Shown: piece after piece, positions 36,222-44,675 of the stretch
Position numbering within the stretch: position 1 is the stretch's first letter
Layout: each line of letters starts with the position of its first letter
Source of the DNA: Caballeronia temeraria
Lineage (GTDB): Bacteria; Pseudomonadota; Gammaproteobacteria; Burkholderiales; Burkholderiaceae
Direction of reading: 5' to 3'
Length of the DNA: 64,000 nucleotides
Assembly: GCF_001544795.2 (NCBI RefSeq)
Contig: NZ_FCOI02000019.1
Coordinates: 1-64,000, forward strand
Position numbers and translations under genes: made by a program
The notes under the pieces: generated by a model
Database searches by the model: none
What the model saw: the letters and a program-made list of their open reading frames with translations, nothing else
What the model was told of the DNA's origin: nothing

Positions 36222-37263
36222 GCCCGGGCGTTGTCCACGACACATCGCGCGCGAACGGCATCGCGCGCCAGTCGTACTCGCGATACGCGCGCTCGAGCGC
36301 GTCGAGATCCGCCGGGCGCGCGCTCGCGTGAATGCCTCGCAGATGCGGCAGGCCGAACTCGACGGCGACGCAGTTCGCGTAATCGCGCGCGCGCATGGAC
36401 GCGGGAATCGTCGTGAAGAACGCGGTCGTCGGAATGTCGAAGCCCGCGCCGATGTGCAGCGCCGCCGTGTCCGCCGTGACGAGATAGCGCGCGTGCCCGA
36501 TCCACGCGAGGAAGTCGTCCGTGTTCGTGCAAAGCGGCGCGATATCGCGATAGCGCGGATGATCGACCGCGCCGAATCCCATCACCGGAAGGCCGGTTTC
36601 ATCCGCGAGACGCGCGACGATGCGCCCGCGCATCGATGCCGGAATGCTGCGCACCGGCGTGCTCGCGTCCGGACAAAACAGCGCGTAAGGCGCACTGTCG
36701 ATGGCGTTGAGCGGCACATCGGCGAGCCAGCGATTGCGTTTGTCGCCGGCGGCGATGCCGGATGGCGCGACGCCCATCGCCCAGAGGAAGAAGTCGATCA
36801 TCGGCATCGAGGCGAAGCGCGGCCAGAAAAGCTGATTGCCGATGTCGATCGTCAATTCGCCGGCAGGCAGGCTCGCGAGCGGCACGGGCAGCTCGACGAC
36901 ATCGCCCGCACGCGGCGCGGCGAGTTCATAGAGCCGCTGCACATGACGCGGCGCGCGCGCCGGCCGGTAGATCGTGAATCGAAGATGCGGATAAAGGCGC
37001 TTCACGGCGAAGAGCGCCGCCAGCCCGATGATCGAATCGCCGAGCGTCACGCCGAATGCGTTGACGAGATGCACGCGACGCGCGCGCGCGTAATCAGGAT
37101 CGAAGGGTTCGCGGTCCGCGTTGAGGATGCTGGCGGGCAAGGCGGAGAAACCGGCGGCATCGGCGTGCGCGACTTCGAGATCGTACGGCGCGACGATCTC
37201 GCCGCGCGGCGACAACAGCGAGCCCGCGTGGGTCAGCGCATGAACTTCGTCGAGCGTCGTCAT
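36157..37263 (-). CDS. GT9-like heptosyltransferase-family protein
   Basis: The 368-residue protein resembles GT9 enzymes: an N-terminal block VHLVNAFGVTLGDSIIGLAAL and a donor-site block VTADTAALHIGAGFDIPTTAFF. It is the last gene of the minus-strand O-antigen-type cluster, 17 bases after the WbpM-like gene. Its 3' end overlaps the convergent LysR gene by 65 bases. Donor sugar unknown; ADP-heptose is the family default. Confidence 0.78.
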   Translation of the reverse strand: MTTLDEVHALTHAGSLLSPRGEIVAPYDLEVAHADAAGFSALPASILNADREPFDPDYARARRVHLVNAFGVTLGDSIIGLAALFAVKRLYPHLRFTIYRPARAPRHVQRLYELAAPRAGDVVELPVPLASLPAGELTIDIGNQLFWPRFASMPMIDFFLWAMGVAPSGIAAGDKRNRWLADVPLNAIDSAPYALFCPDASTPVRSIPASMRGRIVARLADETGLPVMGFGAVDHPRYRDIAPLCTNTDDFLAWIGHARYLVTADTAALHIGAGFDIPTTAFFTTIPASMRARDYANCVAVEFGLPHLRGIHASARPADLDALERAYREYDWRAMPFARDVSWTTPGLSAPCLPETSAGGHTAPQPSR

Positions 37264-37280
37264 GCGTGACCCGCGTGCGG

Positions 37281-39176
37281 TCAGAGCGCCGCGCCGCGCT
37301 CGTTCGCCGCCTTTGCGACGGGCACGCTTTGCAGCACAGGCAGCGTCGCCGTCTGATACTCGGGCACCCAGCGGCGCAGATCGCGCCGCACTTCTTCATC
37401 CGACAGCACGCGATGCTGCATGAGCCACGGCAACAGTTCGTCGATGAAATCGTTCGGCACGCCCCGCGCCTGTGCGATCCGCAGTTTGGGATGCGGCGTG
37501 CGCGTGGTGGTTTCGTCGTCGGCGAGGAGCTCTTCGTAGAGCTTTTCGCCGGGACGCAAACCCGTGAACGTGATGCGGATCTGCTCTTCCGTGAAGCCGT
37601 ATAGACGAATCAGATCACGCGCGAGATCGACGATCTTCACCGGCTGGCCCATGTCCAGAATGAAGATTTCGCCGCCGCGCCCCATGCTCGACGCCTGCAG
37701 CACGAGCTGCGCGGCTTCCGGAATCGTCATGAAAAAGCGCGTGATCTCCGGATGCGTGACCGTGACCGGCCCGCCCTTCGCGATCTGCTGCTGGAACTTC
37801 GGAATCACGCTGCCCGCGCTGCCCAGTACGTTGCCGAAGCGCACCGTCTCGAACTGCGTGCGCGGCGCGGATTGCTGCAGCGCCTGGCACGCCATCTCGG
37901 CGAGACGCTTTGAGGCGCCCATCACATTGGTCGGGTTGACGGCCTTGTCGGTGGAAATCAGCACGAAATGGCGCACGTCGTGGCGGATCGCCGCGCGCGC
38001 GACGCGCAGCGTGCCGAGCACGTTGTTGCGCACCGCCTGCCACGCGTTCTGCTCTTCCATCAGCGGAACGTGCTTGTAGGCCGCCGCGTGGAAGACGATG
38101 TGCGGCGTGAAGCGCGCCATCGTCTGATCGAGCAGCAGCGAATCCTTCGCGTCGCCGACGACAGGAATCACCGAGCACTCCGGAAACTTCTCGTGCAGTT
38201 CCTCGATGAGGCGATACATCGCGTATTCGGAGAGATCGTAGGCGACGAGTTGCGCCGGCGAAAAGCGCAGAATCTGCCGGCAGAGTTCCGAGCCGATCGA
38301 GCCGCCCGCGCCCGTCACCATCACGACGCGCCCGTGCAGCAACTGCTCGACGTGCGGCATGTCGATCTTCACCGGCTCGCGCCCGAGCAGATCTTCGAGA
38401 TCGATCTGCCGCACGCGCGACAGGAAGTTGCCGCCTTGCGTGAGCGGCGTGAGCGCGGGCAGCACCATGACTTTGACGCCCGCGCGCACGCACAACGTGG
38501 CGACGCGCCGCTGCTCTTCGACCGACGCCGACGGAATCGCGATGATCACGTAGTCGGTCTTCAACTGCTCGGCGACGCGCGGCAGATCGCCGAACGAGCC
38601 GAGCACCTTGTGCCCGAGCACTTCGCGGCCTTGCTTGGCGGGATCGTCGTCGAGCAAGCCGACGAGACGCCATTCGCTCGAACGCGCCAACTCGCGGGCG
38701 AGCATCGCGCCGGCCGTGCCCGCGCCGAGCACGATCACCGGCTTGCCCTGCCCGACGAGTCCGCCGTACAGATAGAACTCCTTGGCCGCGCGGTAGAGCG
38801 CGCGCGCGCCGCCCATCGCGAGGAACAGCAGGAGCGGCGAAACGATGAGCACCGAACGGGGAATGATCGGCGTCGGCTGCGACATCACCGCGCCCACCAT
38901 CACGACGAGCGCGCCGACGACGATCGACTTCGAGATGCGCATCAGATCGGGCAGGCTCGCGAACACCCACATGCCGCGATACAGCCCGAAGACGCGGAAG
39001 ACGACGGCGTAGACCGGCACGACCCAGAACAGCGCGTGCAGCGCGCCCTCGCGGAAATCATGCGGCACCGCGCCGTTGAAGCGCAGCAGATACGCCACGA
39101 ACCAGGATCCGACGACGGCCACGAGATCGAAGCCGAACGCCCCCGCCGATAGCCATGTAGCCTTTATTCGATTCAT
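37281..39176 (-). CDS. WbpM/CapD-type nucleotide-sugar 4,6-dehydratase
   Basis: This 631-residue membrane-anchored enzyme has four N-terminal helices, a degenerate NAD domain, and a C-terminal SDR with GAGGSIGSEL. It converts UDP-GlcNAc to UDP-4-keto-6-deoxy-GlcNAc, the precursor of QuiNAc, FucNAc and related sugars. The catalytic YxxxK is replaced by MGASK, the Met variant known in WbpM. A GAGGG ribosome binding site precedes the ATG. It is flanked by a WbpL-like transferase and a GT9 gene, a classic O-antigen cluster end. Confidence 0.92.
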   Translation of the reverse strand: MNRIKATWLSAGAFGFDLVAVVGSWFVAYLLRFNGAVPHDFREGALHALFWVVPVYAVVFRVFGLYRGMWVFASLPDLMRISKSIVVGALVVMVGAVMSQPTPIIPRSVLIVSPLLLFLAMGGARALYRAAKEFYLYGGLVGQGKPVIVLGAGTAGAMLARELARSSEWRLVGLLDDDPAKQGREVLGHKVLGSFGDLPRVAEQLKTDYVIIAIPSASVEEQRRVATLCVRAGVKVMVLPALTPLTQGGNFLSRVRQIDLEDLLGREPVKIDMPHVEQLLHGRVVMVTGAGGSIGSELCRQILRFSPAQLVAYDLSEYAMYRLIEELHEKFPECSVIPVVGDAKDSLLLDQTMARFTPHIVFHAAAYKHVPLMEEQNAWQAVRNNVLGTLRVARAAIRHDVRHFVLISTDKAVNPTNVMGASKRLAEMACQALQQSAPRTQFETVRFGNVLGSAGSVIPKFQQQIAKGGPVTVTHPEITRFFMTIPEAAQLVLQASSMGRGGEIFILDMGQPVKIVDLARDLIRLYGFTEEQIRITFTGLRPGEKLYEELLADDETTTRTPHPKLRIAQARGVPNDFIDELLPWLMQHRVLSDEEVRRDLRRWVPEYQTATLPVLQSVPVAKAANERGAAL

Positions 39177-39188
39177 CAGCTTGGACCC

Positions 39189-40214
39189 TCAAGATTGTCC
39201 GGAATGGCGCGTCTCATGACGCCGCCAATGCGCGTCGACCACCGCGCCCGCTGCCACAACCGCGACTGCCCAGCCCGCCACTGCCGCCCATTGCCCCGTG
39301 AAGGAGAACCACAGCGCCCAATTTGCGAGCATTATGCCCGCCAGCATGAACAGATACCATGTGAGCGCGGTGCGCGCGTGCCCCATCCCGAGGCGCACCA
39401 TGCGCTGATAGTAATGCTCCCGATGCGCCTGCCAAAATTTTTCGCCACGCGCGAGACGTCGGAGCAGGGTCACCGTTGCATCGACGATGAACGGCGAAAA
39501 CACCATTGCCGGAAACCAGACCGGCCACGCGCCGCGTTGCCAGCCCCAGTAGCCGAGCGCGCCCGCGAGAAATCCCAACGGAATAGACCCCGCGTCGCCC
39601 AGAAAAATCCGCGCCGGATGGAAATTGAGGGTCAGGAATCCGGCCGCCGCTGCCGCGATGGCCACGCTCGCCAGCCCCAGATCGGCCTGCGGCGCGGGTC
39701 CGGCGAGCGCCGCGAGCGCATAGCCGCCGAAGCCGAACAGCGCCATGCCGCCGGCGAGCCCGTCCGAGCCGTCCATGAAGTTGTAGAGATTGACGAGCCA
39801 CAGCATCAGAAAGCCGACGAACGCGAGCGCCCACCACGGCACGCCCGCCGGGTGCGCGACGACGACGAGCGCCACCGCGACGATGTGCGCCGCGAAGCGC
39901 ACGCGCGCGGGCAAGCCGCGGCGGTCGTCGATCTGCGACACGGCGGCGAGGAAAATCGCGCATGCGGCGACGAGCCACATCGACGGGGCCGCGACGAACA
40001 GCGCGATGACCGCGACCGGCACGATGCCCCAGCCGCCGACGCGCGGCGTGGGCCGTTCGTGCAGCGAGCGCTCGTTGGGGATGTCGGTGGCGAGACGCCA
40101 CGCGAGGCCGGTGCGGATGAGCGTGCGCAGAATCAGCGCGCACGCGGCGAACGCCAGAACCGCCACCGCCGACGCGGTCAAAAGCGGCGAAGCTTCAAAA
40201 TACGAGTGCAGCAT
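39189..40214 (-). CDS. WbpL/WecA-like phosphosugar transferase (Und-P)
   Basis: The 341-residue polytopic GT4-superfamily protein has RSLHERPTPRVGGWG, NLYNFMDGSDGLAGG and FLGDAGSIPLGF, all typical of WbpL. It loads FucNAc-1-phosphate, QuiNAc-1-phosphate or GlcNAc-1-phosphate onto undecaprenyl phosphate. It is 12 bases upstream of the WbpM-like gene, so the dehydratase pathway probably supplies its substrate. Confidence 0.9.
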   Translation of the reverse strand: MLHSYFEASPLLTASAVAVLAFAACALILRTLIRTGLAWRLATDIPNERSLHERPTPRVGGWGIVPVAVIALFVAAPSMWLVAACAIFLAAVSQIDDRRGLPARVRFAAHIVAVALVVVAHPAGVPWWALAFVGFLMLWLVNLYNFMDGSDGLAGGMALFGFGGYALAALAGPAPQADLGLASVAIAAAAAGFLTLNFHPARIFLGDAGSIPLGFLAGALGYWGWQRGAWPVWFPAMVFSPFIVDATVTLLRRLARGEKFWQAHREHYYQRMVRLGMGHARTALTWYLFMLAGIMLANWALWFSFTGQWAAVAGWAVAVVAAGAVVDAHWRRHETRHSGQS

Positions 40215-40343
40215 GCGTTGTTATTGAGTTGTCGAAAACGAGGCCCTGGTCGTCCTGGCAATTCTTTTTCGGGAAAACCTCGAAGCATACGCGAATGCTC
40301 GCCGTGTTTAGTTTTAAATATCTGACGGATAAGGAAAATCGCG

Positions 40344-40360
40344 CCGACAGAAGCTGTCGG
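40344..40360 (-). terminator. Hairpin after the epimerase/reductase gene, possible attenuator
   Basis: A perfect 7-bp stem (CCGACAG/CTGTCGG) with a 3-base loop is followed on the minus strand by CGCGATTTTCC. It sits in the 183-base gap between the epimerase/reductase and the WbpL-like genes. The weak tail fits partial termination. Confidence 0.4.
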
Positions 40361-40397
40361 AAGTCTTGCAAATGCCGGTGTCGAAACAGCGCGTATT

Positions 40398-41369
40398 TTA
40401 ACGTTCGCGCGTCGAACGGAACCAGGCGGCGGTGGCGGCGAGACCTTCATCGAGCGATTGCGGCGCCTGCCAGCCGAGCGTCTCGCGGATGCGCTTCGAA
40501 TCGACGCGCAAGCTGCCGGTCAGCCGGTCGATCTGCGCGGTCTTGCCTGCCACGCGCGCGACGCCGCGCAACAGTGCGGCCGGCACCGGCACGAGCCGCG
40601 CGGGCTTGCCGAGATGCTCGCCGAGCTTGCGCGCGAGTTCGGCGACGCTCGGATCGTAGCCGTCGGTGACATGGAACACGCGGCCCACGGCGGCCGGATT
40701 GACCGCGCATTCGATGGCCGCGCTCGCCAGATTGTCGACGGACACGAGGCTGCGACGCGCATCGATCGCGCCGAGCGGCAACGGGATGCCGCGCGCGATG
40801 GCGCTCATCATCGCGAGGAAATTGGCGCGCACGCCCGGCCCGTAGACGAGCGGCGGCCGCACGATGGCGATCTCCAGTCCCGTGCGGCTGCCGAATTCGA
40901 GCAGCTTCACTTCGGCTTCCGCTTTCGAGACGCCGTAGGCATCGGGCGGATTGCGCGCGTCGTCTTCGGTGAACGGGCGGCCCGGATCGCTTTCGCCGAG
41001 CGCCTTGATGCTGCTCATCAGCACGAAGCGCGTGACGCCCGCGCGCCGCGCGGATTCGGCGGCGGCAAGCGTGCCTTCGACATTGACGGCGCGGTACGCG
41101 TCCAACACGGCCTGCGACTGCGCAGCGGCGTCGGCCATTACGTGGACGCGCGCGGCGAGATGGATCACCGCGTCGCAGCCCGCGAAGGCGTCCGGCGTGA
41201 TGGATTCGAGACCGTCGATCGGGCGAACGTCGACGCCCGGCTCGCACTGCGCGCCGCGCCGCACGAGTCCCGTCGCGCCGATCCCGCGTGCGAGCAAGGC
41301 GCGGCTCACCGCGCGGCCGACGAAGCCGTTGGCGCCCGTGATCGCGATGCGTCGGCCGGTGTCGCTCAT
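40398..41369 (-). CDS. NAD-dependent epimerase/reductase of O-antigen synthesis
   Basis: The 323-residue SDR has NAD motif GANGFVGRAV and catalytic YGVSK, with the active-site serine in LMSSIKALGE. It resembles WbpV/WbpK-type enzymes that reduce 4-keto-6-deoxy-HexNAc intermediates. With the WbpM- and WbpL-like genes it would complete UDP-QuiNAc or UDP-FucNAc. The start at 41369 overlaps the GT2 stop as ATGA; a longer frame to 42215 runs through the GT2 gene and is rejected. Confidence 0.88.
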   Translation of the reverse strand: MSDTGRRIAITGANGFVGRAVSRALLARGIGATGLVRRGAQCEPGVDVRPIDGLESITPDAFAGCDAVIHLAARVHVMADAAAQSQAVLDAYRAVNVEGTLAAAESARRAGVTRFVLMSSIKALGESDPGRPFTEDDARNPPDAYGVSKAEAEVKLLEFGSRTGLEIAIVRPPLVYGPGVRANFLAMMSAIARGIPLPLGAIDARRSLVSVDNLASAAIECAVNPAAVGRVFHVTDGYDPSVAELARKLGEHLGKPARLVPVPAALLRGVARVAGKTAQIDRLTGSLRVDSKRIRETLGWQAPQSLDEGLAATAAWFRSTRER

Positions 41370-42190
41370 AGCCACTTCCAGCCAAAGCGATTGAAGAACC
41401 GGTACGCCGACGTGACGAAGAGCTTGATGTGCACCGAGCCTTTCCTGGCCGCGCCGCCGCCGTGATGCAGGATACGCACCGACGGCACGTACGCGATGCG
41501 TGCGACACGGCGCGTGCGCAGGCTCAGGTCGTAGTCTTCGAAATAGAGGAAATAGCGCGGATCGAAGCCGCCGAGCGACTTGAGCACATCGCTTCTGAAG
41601 AGCATGAAGCAGCCGCTCACGATCGGCGGATCCCACACGATGTTGTTCTCGCCGATGACATCGCGCATCTCGTAGCGCGCGAGGCGGCCCGCGAACGGCT
41701 TGCGCAGCGCGGACGGCAGAAAGCCGCGCACGAAGAGGTCGAGCACGGTCGGATAGCGGCGGCAGAGGAACTGCTGACGGCCATCGTCGCCGCCGATCCA
41801 CGGCGCGAGCAGGCCGGTTTCCGGCGATCCGTGCAGGAAGGCGAGCGCGCGGCGCAGGCCGTCGGCATTGAGCTCGACGTCGGGATTGAGGATCAGGTGG
41901 AAGCGGCTGTTCGCGCGCGCGATGGCGAGATTGTGGCCGCGCCCGTAGCCGACGTTGCCGTGCCCTTTGAGCACGACGGTGTCGAATTCGGCGTCCGAGG
42001 GCGCCGGCAGGTCGGCGAGCTCGCCCGGATTGCCGTTGTCGATCAGATACAGGCACGGTCGGCCGGCGACGTCGTGCAACTGCGCAAGCGCGCTTTCGAG
42101 CGTTTCGACGGTGCGCGCGAGCAACGCAGCATCGGGCCGGTAGACGACGATGGAAATGCTGAGGGTGATCGGCGGGGCGTTCGCGTTCAT
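41366..42190 (-). CDS. Glycosyltransferase family 2, rhamnosyltransferase-like
   Basis: This is a 274-residue GT-A enzyme with ISIVVYRPDAALL and the metal-site region LILNPDVELNADG seen in WbbL-like transferases. ATG 42190 is chosen because it starts directly before the fold; an in-frame ATG at 42235 adds 15 unlikely residues. Neither has a strong ribosome binding site. It is the first gene of the O-antigen-type minus-strand cluster. Confidence 0.85.
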   Translation of the reverse strand: MNANAPPITLSISIVVYRPDAALLARTVETLESALAQLHDVAGRPCLYLIDNGNPGELADLPAPSDAEFDTVVLKGHGNVGYGRGHNLAIARANSRFHLILNPDVELNADGLRRALAFLHGSPETGLLAPWIGGDDGRQQFLCRRYPTVLDLFVRGFLPSALRKPFAGRLARYEMRDVIGENNIVWDPPIVSGCFMLFRSDVLKSLGGFDPRYFLYFEDYDLSLRTRRVARIAYVPSVRILHHGGGAARKGSVHIKLFVTSAYRFFNRFGWKWL

Positions 42191-42317
42191 CGGACAAATG
42201 GGGCGTCCGCGCCACGAAAGGAAAACGGACCGCAACGACGGGTGGAGGAGGTCAAGATTGTCCTTAATGTCGGGGGTTTCGGCAATGGCTGGGGTTGGCG
42301 AGCAGTCTGGCGTCGCG

Positions 42318-42716
42318 TCACGCGAACGTGCGGAACACGTAGCGCTTGTCGAGACGGTATTTGATGACGTAACCGATCGCCAGGCCGATGCATCCGCCTA
42401 CGTAGCGCATCGTGGTCGTCCCGAAGATGTGATTGAAGCCGAATTCGACTCCCCAGAAAATTGCGGTCGTGACGAGTCCCATCGTCACGTAGAGCGTAAA
42501 CATGGTCGCGTCGTGGCGCGCGTTCTCCGCCTTGAAGCGGAAGATCCATTTCTTGTCGAGCAGATACTTCACGACGAGGCCGACGCCCGTACCGACGAAT
42601 ACCGACAACAGGATGTGCCACGGACCGCTGTACATGCGCATGGAGAGGTCCTGCGCGCCGATGTTGGCGAGTGTCGCAATGGCGGCGAAGAAGGTGTAGA
42701 GCAGCGCGAGTTGCAT
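42318..42716 (-). CDS. GtrA-family membrane protein 1
   Basis: The 132-residue protein has four hydrophobic segments and GtrA-type blocks (FVGTGVGLVVKYLLDKKWIF, and YVIKYRLDKRYVF at the end). GtrA proteins are thought to flip or support polyprenyl-phosphate-linked sugars. It diverges from the HAD-UbiA/DprE1/DprE2 operon, echoing Rv3789, which sits beside dprE1/dprE2 in mycobacteria. A role with the arabinose donor is therefore plausible (inference). Confidence 0.85.
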   Translation of the reverse strand: MQLALLYTFFAAIATLANIGAQDLSMRMYSGPWHILLSVFVGTGVGLVVKYLLDKKWIFRFKAENARHDATMFTLYVTMGLVTTAIFWGVEFGFNHIFGTTTMRYVGGCIGLAIGYVIKYRLDKRYVFRTFA

Positions 42717-43250
42717 GTGTTCGGAGCCAGGTTCGATGATTCGGCGAATGTTTGGCAGCGCTCAATCCGGCTACCCTGTCCGCAGTGAGCTGCCGCGCTT
42801 CGTCCGTGACACATGCGCAAGGCTGATTTTCATCAGACTTCACGCGAGCAGGCGAAGCTTCCTCAGGACAGTCGTCCCTCGACCTTTTAGTACGGGCTGC
42901 TTGGAGCAAAAATCGACACCATATACGATGTCTTTGAAAAACTCGACAAAGCCGAGGCTCGAAGCCGGGCGCGGCCACGCGCATGCGGAAGTCGCGCACG
43001 TACGTCATTGCGTTGATTCATGCAACACGAATAGCGCTTCTATATGCGCTCGCGCACACAGAAGCCCGGCTGACGAAGCATCGAAAATTGACGGGTCGCG
43101 GAGCATTGCGGGAACGGACTATGGTGCAACTGTTTGCGCTTTTATTTCGCAAACAAGGCATCCTGCCGCGACGAACGAACGGCCCTTGCTACACGCCAGG
43201 CCTGGTTCGGCCTCGCTGTGGGCTTACCCAATCACCTCATCGTGAATCGA
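42717..43250. promoter_or_regulatory. Divergent intergenic region, GtrA / arabinose-donor operon
   Basis: This 534-base region lies between divergent genes and must carry promoters both ways. I see no convincing coding sequence or clean sigma-70 pair. In-frame extension of the downstream gene to 43134 is unlikely, since the added residues do not resemble a HAD N-terminus. Confidence 0.45.
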
Positions 43251-44672
43251 ATGAGCAAGCCCATCGTCGTCGATCTGGACGGTACGCTGATTCACTCCGA
43301 CATCCTCGTCGAGAGCGGATTCGCGTTTCTGAGAGCGTTCCCGCAGAAGTTCTACAAACCGCTGCAATGGCTGACGAGCGGCGGCAAGCCCGGACTCAAG
43401 TCCCGGCTCGCGGAACACGTGAGCATCGACGTGACGACGCTGCCCTACAACACGCAGGTCGTCGGCTGGTTGCGGGAGATGCGCGCCGCGGGGCGCACGA
43501 TCGCGCTCGCAACGGCCAGCCACGAATCCTTCGCGCGCCGCATCGCGGAGCATCTCGGCATCTTCGATCGCGTGTTCGCCACGAACGAGCAAATCAATCT
43601 CTCGGCGCATCGCAAGCGTGACCGGCTCGTCGCGGAATACGGCGAGAAGGGCTTCGACTACGTCGGCAATTCGCACGACGACATCGCCGTCTGGGCCGCC
43701 GCCGATCGCGCGTACGTGGTCAATCCGCATGCGGGCGTCGTGCGAGCCGCGTCGAAGCACGACAACATCGAGCAAGTCTTCGAGAATCGTCCGCCGACGT
43801 TCAAAGTCTGGGCGAAGTCGCTGCGGCTGCATCAGTGGCTGAAGAACGTGCTGGTTTTCATACCGCTGCTCGCGGGGCATCAGTTGAGATCGCCCGAGGC
43901 CGTCGGGTTCGCCGTGCTGGCGTTCTTCGCGTTCGGGTTGTGTGCATCGAGCGTCTATCTGCTTAACGATCTGCTCGATCTGCAGGACGACCGGCAGCAT
44001 CCGGTGAAGCGCAAGCGCCCGCTCGCCGCCGGCACGATGCCGCTTGCGTGGGGCGTGGCGCTCTGTCCCATCCTGCTCGTCGCCGCCTTCTCGATCGCGC
44101 TGACTTTCCTGTCGTGGAAATTCAACGCGTGGCTCCTCGGCTACTACATGCTGACGCTCGCCTATTCGCTCGCGCTCAAGCGCCAGGTGATGATCGACGT
44201 CGTCGTGCTCGCCGCGCTGTACACGTCGCGCATCGTCGCCGGCGCCGCGGCGATCCACGTGCCGCTCACCTTCTGGCTGCTCGCCTTCTCGATGTTCGCG
44301 TTCCTCAGCCTCGCGCTCGTCAAGCGCTACACCGAACTTCACGCGATGATGAAAGCCGGACGCGAAGGCGCGCGCGGACGCGGTTATCTGGCGAGCGATC
44401 TGCCCATCGTGTCGTCGATGGGAACAGCGTCGGGCTATCTTTCGGTGCTCGTGCTCGCGCTGTATATCCAGGACGATCGCACGACGGCGCTTTACCGGCA
44501 TCCGCAATATATCTGGATGGTCTGTCCGCTGATGCTCTACTGGTTCAGCCGCACATGGATCATCACGCATCGCGGCAAGATGAACGACGACCCCATTGTG
44601 TTCGCGGCGCGCGACCGGATCAGTCAGCTCGTCGTCGCGCTGTGCGGCTTCGCGTTCTGGCTCGCGATCTGA
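43251..44672 (+). CDS. HAD phosphatase-UbiA prenyltransferase fusion (decaprenylphosphoryl-ribose synthase-like)
   Basis: This is a 473-residue two-domain protein. Residues 1-190 form a HAD phosphatase with motif I VVDLDGTL (D8, D10), a motif II region in LATAS (near 90) and GNSHDD (139-144). Residues 195-473 form a polytopic UbiA domain with NDLLDLQDD (239-247) and YSLALKRQ. Its UbiA relative Rv3806c transfers 5-phosphoribosyl from PRPP to decaprenyl phosphate. Here the fused HAD could remove the 5-phosphate, replacing a separate phosphatase (inference). It is 4 bases from the DprE1-like gene. Confidence 0.85.
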   Translation: MSKPIVVDLDGTLIHSDILVESGFAFLRAFPQKFYKPLQWLTSGGKPGLKSRLAEHVSIDVTTLPYNTQVVGWLREMRAAGRTIALATASHESFARRIAEHLGIFDRVFATNEQINLSAHRKRDRLVAEYGEKGFDYVGNSHDDIAVWAAADRAYVVNPHAGVVRAASKHDNIEQVFENRPPTFKVWAKSLRLHQWLKNVLVFIPLLAGHQLRSPEAVGFAVLAFFAFGLCASSVYLLNDLLDLQDDRQHPVKRKRPLAAGTMPLAWGVALCPILLVAAFSIALTFLSWKFNAWLLGYYMLTLAYSLALKRQVMIDVVVLAALYTSRIVAGAAAIHVPLTFWLLAFSMFAFLSLALVKRYTELHAMMKAGREGARGRGYLASDLPIVSSMGTASGYLSVLVLALYIQDDRTTALYRHPQYIWMVCPLMLYWFSRTWIITHRGKMNDDPIVFAARDRISQLVVALCGFAFWLAI

Positions 44673-44675
44673 GCG

